Positions 61,122 through 64,000 of a stretch of 64,000 nucleotides of DNA are shown in pieces. Origin of the DNA: Baylisascaris procyonis (Eukaryota > Nematoda > Chromadorea > Rhabditida > Ascarididae); NCBI GenBank assembly GCA_037389465.1, contig JAZARR010000072.1:75001-139000 (forward strand). The letters run 5' to 3'. The translations under genes were made by a program, and so were the position numbers. Position 1 is the stretch's first letter. Every line of letters begins with the position of its first letter. The notes under the pieces are model-generated. The model worked only from the letters and a program-made list of their open reading frames with translations. It searched no databases and was not told the DNA's origin.

Positions 61122-64000
61122 TCAGATCTCCTGGTACGCAATTGTCATCCCTTTGATGGGCGCTAGACGATTCTTTGACATGACAAGAGAAGAACCTTCT
61201 TTGGAGGTAGCGAACACTACGGACGCGTATGCCGCTTTAGAAGAGTCGACAAAGCAATGAAGAAACTTCGGTTGCCCAATTTGCCGTTTGATGCTAATAG
61301 GTTGACTATGCCATCCTTGAATAAGTGTTTTTGCTCGTTGAAACTCGGCTTTCTCGAGCGTATCGTCCCATCCGTACTCCATATGCCAGAGAGTTTGGAT
61401 GAAGACCTTGATCGGCAGCGTTGCTGGTGTGAGATACCCAAGTGGGTCGAATACGCTGGCTACCCACGATAGCAACGTTCGCTTTGTCATGTCACCGAAC
61501 TCGAATTTTTTGAATATAAACGAAATTTTGTCTGTGCGCACGTCCCATGGGATGCCGAGAATTTTTGCATTTGTCTCGTTTTGACGATCCTCTACTTTCC
61601 AACGCTCTCGAAGTGCTGCGGAATTTGAATTTAACTCTCGTAGATTCATTCCCGCAAGTTGGAACAGTTTCTTGCTTGCATCGCATTTCTTTGCAGCCTC
61701 GTCAATAGTTGCTGCTGTGAGCATAATGTTGTCCACGTACATGTTGTGCAGCAGCTCCTGTGCAACAGCTGAGTCGTTGTGGAGTTTGAGGTGATGGCGA
61801 ACTGTAGTCGCGAGAAGAGAAGGTGAAGCGATCACGCCGAATGGGATTCTCGCGAACCGAAATATACGCAGATTGTTCCTCGTCAGTTGGCTGTTCAGAT
61901 TCTTCAGCCATAAGAAGCGTGTAGAATCTCGATCACTTTCTCTCAAACCGATCTGTAAAAAGGCTTTCTCCAAATCTCCTATGACTACTACTGTCGGAAT
62001 TCGGAACCGCAGTAAAATACCTGTCAAATCAGGGAGATATATTGGTCCTCGTAAGATCGCTTCATTCAAACTATAACCGGTTTTTCTCATTTTGCTCGAC
62101 GCGTCGTAAACGAGTCGAATTTTCGTTGTGTTACTCGTTGGTTTTACAACAGCTTGAATGGGCATATAGTACGTACGCTTCTGTTCGGGTTTGTTTGTAA
62201 CATCTTCCATGATACCTGCCTCCAACTGCTGCTTGAGAAGTTTGTCGCATTGTAGGAGCAGTTCTGGGTTCAATTGCAGCCGCTTGATAGTCGAAATGAA
62301 CCTCTGCAGGCAAAGTGCATAGTTATCATGAAAGTGAATTTCATCCTTCCATGGCCACCCGACACTGTAACGACCAGCCACAAATTCAATGGTGTCCTCG
62401 AACTTTTGCAAGGCCACGTCGTCATCCGTAGTCGTTGGATCTTCCTTGATACCAATAAGTTCCAGCTTCCAGAAGTCTTCTACAGGGTCATTCGTTAGAA
62501 TAGGTAGCGATGTAGAAGACGTTGAGTAGTACCAGCCCGTCGCTGGTAGTAGCTGGCCTTTGCCGCATACGAGGGGGCCAACTATAGATTTGATCAGGGT
62601 GAAGCCCGATGGCAGCTTCTGGGCAGAAGAAAGATCAACGAGCTCACTAAATTGGTCTATTCCAATTAGGAGTGATGGAGTTTCGGCATGTGTACATGAT
62701 TTTACAATGTCTTGTTGTAAGGGAACGTTTGCCGTCAGTTGAACGGTTTTGAGTGGCTGTGTAAGCTTGGGGACCACGTGTGCGGTAAGCGGGATTGATT
62801 TTTGTTGCTGGTCGCTCAATAGGAGCTGCACCACATTGGTGGAGAGCGTTTGGATGGGTGTTGCTCCAAAACCGTTGATAGCTAAACGCTTTTTTGCAAT
62901 AGTAGGTAACCTGAGTTTTTGCGCGAGTTCCGCAGTGATGAAAGTACGGTCACTACCAGTGTCAAAAAGAACAGTAACAGACTTACTGTGAAGTGTGAAG
63001 CTTGGATTACTGACCTTTGCTGTAGCCGTAAGCAACAAAACCTGTTCGTTGTCGCCTGAAGTGTCCTCAGTGAATAATTTTCGACCGAGTGTCGCATGGT
63101 TGGCCTGAATGGGTTCGCTAGTCTGTTGAACGCTCTCTTCGGCAACACTGACCGTTGAGGAATCCTTGAAATCAGTCCGCTTCGTCTTAGAATTGCAGAG
63201 GGCTTGATGATGACTGGTACTGCGACAGTAATAGCACGGTCGGTGAGACGGGCAGCTCTCGGAAAAATGGCCCTTGCGCAAACAACGCAAACAGATTTTG
63301 AGCTTCTTTGCACGGCTCTTGCGTGCTTCGACATCTTGAAAGCGAGTACATAAGGCAGCCCAATGAGGCGAATTGCAGAACGGACACGGCGGTGGTTCCT
63401 TTCTATGCGTGAGAGTTTGTTGTCGACCCTTGCGATTTGGGCTAGTTAGAGGTTGACGCTTCTGAGTTGAAGTAAAGGCTGACGACTCTTCAATCTTTTC
63501 TTTGGTCAAAGTTGGTTCGTCACCTTTTCGTTTAGTTGAGCGGTCTTGTGACCATTTGAGTTGCTCCTGAATTCGGAGTGCTGTTTGCAGATGCGAGCAT
63601 AGGGATTCGACGTCCCATCCTGGATTGCGTTCCTTTTCCTTGTATATTTCCATCAAAGTGCAATTCGGCAGCTTGCTCTCAATTATTGTCTCGAGGAGAG
63701 GATTGTTGATTTGCTCGCCCATCTCCTTCAATTGGCGTACGATCGTAAGAATTGTGTTCACATTGTCATGGAAGGAACTTCGTTCCGTTGGCTTGAGTGC
63801 TTGCAGTTGTGAATGCAGAGTGCGACGTAATGCGTTGAGATTGCCGTAGCGCTGCATTAATGCCTCTTTGATAACCGAATAGTTGTTCTCGTCAAACGCG
63901 TACCCGGCTACAGTTCGCGCCGCTTCACCCTCAAGGGTGCTGAGAAGGTACGATAGCTTGTGTACCGTTGGAATAGGAGCTTCATCAACTGAATGTTGGA
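61122..64000 (-). CDS. Gag-Pol of TE4: capsid end, zinc knuckles, protease, RT, RNase H start (partial)
   Basis: The frame is open to the window edge (KLSYLLSTLEGEAARTVAGY, a Pao capsid block, is encoded at about 63,900-63,960). From the Met at 63,857: zinc knuckles CPFCNSPHWAALC, CLRCLRKGHFSESC and CYYCRSTSHHQALC; protease VLFDTGSDRTFI; linker FWKLELIGI and VGWPWKDE; RT with LVYDASSKMRK, GDLEKAFLQIGL, FGVIASPSLL and MYVDNIML; and RNase H start FLHCFVDSSKAAY. All these sites look intact. It ends with GMTIAYQEI and a stop where other BEL elements have TIPxLELMA: a deletion removes the middle of RNase H. Confidence 0.92.
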   Translation of the reverse strand, partial: QHSVDEAPIPTVHKLSYLLSTLEGEAARTVAGYAFDENNYSVIKEALMQRYGNLNALRRTLHSQLQALKPTERSSFHDNVNTILTIVRQLKEMGEQINNPLLETIIESKLPNCTLMEIYKEKERNPGWDVESLCSHLQTALRIQEQLKWSQDRSTKRKGDEPTLTKEKIEESSAFTSTQKRQPLTSPNRKGRQQTLTHRKEPPPCPFCNSPHWAALCTRFQDVEARKSRAKKLKICLRCLRKGHFSESCPSHRPCYYCRSTSHHQALCNSKTKRTDFKDSSTVSVAEESVQQTSEPIQANHATLGRKLFTEDTSGDNEQVLLLTATAKVSNPSFTLHSKSVTVLFDTGSDRTFITAELAQKLRLPTIAKKRLAINGFGATPIQTLSTNVVQLLLSDQQQKSIPLTAHVVPKLTQPLKTVQLTANVPLQQDIVKSCTHAETPSLLIGIDQFSELVDLSSAQKLPSGFTLIKSIVGPLVCGKGQLLPATGWYYSTSSTSLPILTNDPVEDFWKLELIGIKEDPTTTDDDVALQKFEDTIEFVAGRYSVGWPWKDEIHFHDNYALCLQRFISTIKRLQLNPELLLQCDKLLKQQLEAGIMEDVTNKPEQKRTYYMPIQAVVKPTSNTTKIRLVYDASSKMRKTGYSLNEAILRGPIYLPDLTGILLRFRIPTVVVIGDLEKAFLQIGLRESDRDSTRFLWLKNLNSQLTRNNLRIFRFARIPFGVIASPSLLATTVRHHLKLHNDSAVAQELLHNMYVDNIMLTAATIDEAAKKCDASKKLFQLAGMNLRELNSNSAALRERWKVEDRQNETNAKILGIPWDVRTDKISFIFKKFEFGDMTKRTLLSWVASVFDPLGYLTPATLPIKVFIQTLWHMEYGWDDTLEKAEFQRAKTLIQGWHSQPISIKRQIGQPKFLHCFVDSSKAAYASVVFATSKEGSSLVMSKNRLAPIKGMTIAYQEI

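Larger units (their letters stand above)
56948..64000 (-). mobile_element. TE4: BEL/Pao LTR retrotransposon with intact envelope, 5' part outside the window
   Basis: On the minus strand the order is gag C-terminus, zinc knuckles, protease, RT, partial RNase H, integrase, envelope, 3' LTR. The 3' end (…ATTCGCCACA at 56,948) abuts the satellite. The 5' LTR and gag start lie beyond 64,000, so neither the target-site duplication nor LTR age can be read. Apart from one deletion in RNase H, the coding sequence is open throughout, which makes it the best preserved element in the window. Confidence 0.93.

Noticed and set aside
1..64000. tRNA or rRNA genes
   Set aside because: No cloverleaf with A/B boxes and no rRNA-like segment stood out on either strand; a covariance-model scan was not possible.

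Overview
The window looks like a nematode genome, probably a strongylid-type (clade V) worm. It carries one host gene split by introns of about 0.9-2 kb with nematode-like TTTCAG/TTTTAG/CTAG acceptors. Most of the rest is satellite DNA and LTR retrotransposons of the BEL/Pao and Ty3/Gypsy groups. The species call is inference; no ribosomal or other diagnostic gene is present.

Left part (1-13,537): a 178-bp tandem satellite (1-2,240), a 2.3-kb stretch with no recognisable gene but with a perfect 13-bp hairpin, and then one gene on the + strand (4,545-12,430). I assemble it by eye from seven exons as the large (alpha) subunit of general transcription factor TFIIE: winged helix, KYKLDHMRRR segment, Cys4 zinc ribbon, and the conserved C-terminal ELVxQMTxxEKEAY block. 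All exon phases agree and the sum is 368 codons.

Right part (13,538-64,000): a heterochromatin-like block built on a second, ~160-bp satellite. The satellite is cut into pieces by LTR retrotransposons, most with readable 5-bp target-site duplications. In order: BEL copy A (minus strand, 13,538-21,677); satellite; a BEL element with an envelope gene (TE2, plus, 25,632-33,795, TSD TCAAG); satellite, whose orientation flips at an AT-rich junction near 35,400-35,470; a Ty3/Gypsy element (TE3, plus, 37,455-45,500, TSD CAGAG); satellite; BEL copy B (plus, 47,637-55,802, TSD GTTGT); satellite; and a BEL element with envelope (TE4, minus, 56,948 to beyond the window end). A and B are one insertion present twice: with their inner flanking satellite they form a near-identical inverted repeat of about 8.6 kb per arm (x maps to 69,314-x), about 24.7 kb apart.

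Most element genes are broken by frameshifts or stops. Exceptions are the 818-codon integrase ORF of TE3, which carries an unexplained ~400-residue C-terminal extension, and the 1,113-codon integrase-plus-envelope ORF of TE4. The most interesting leads are the inverted duplication with a breakpoint inside an LTR, an integrase fragment copied between PBS and gag in BEL A/B, a possible herpesvirus-gB-like (class III) fusogen in the TE2/TE4 envelopes, and the extra domain fused to the Gypsy integrase. All calls are by eye; no database search was possible.
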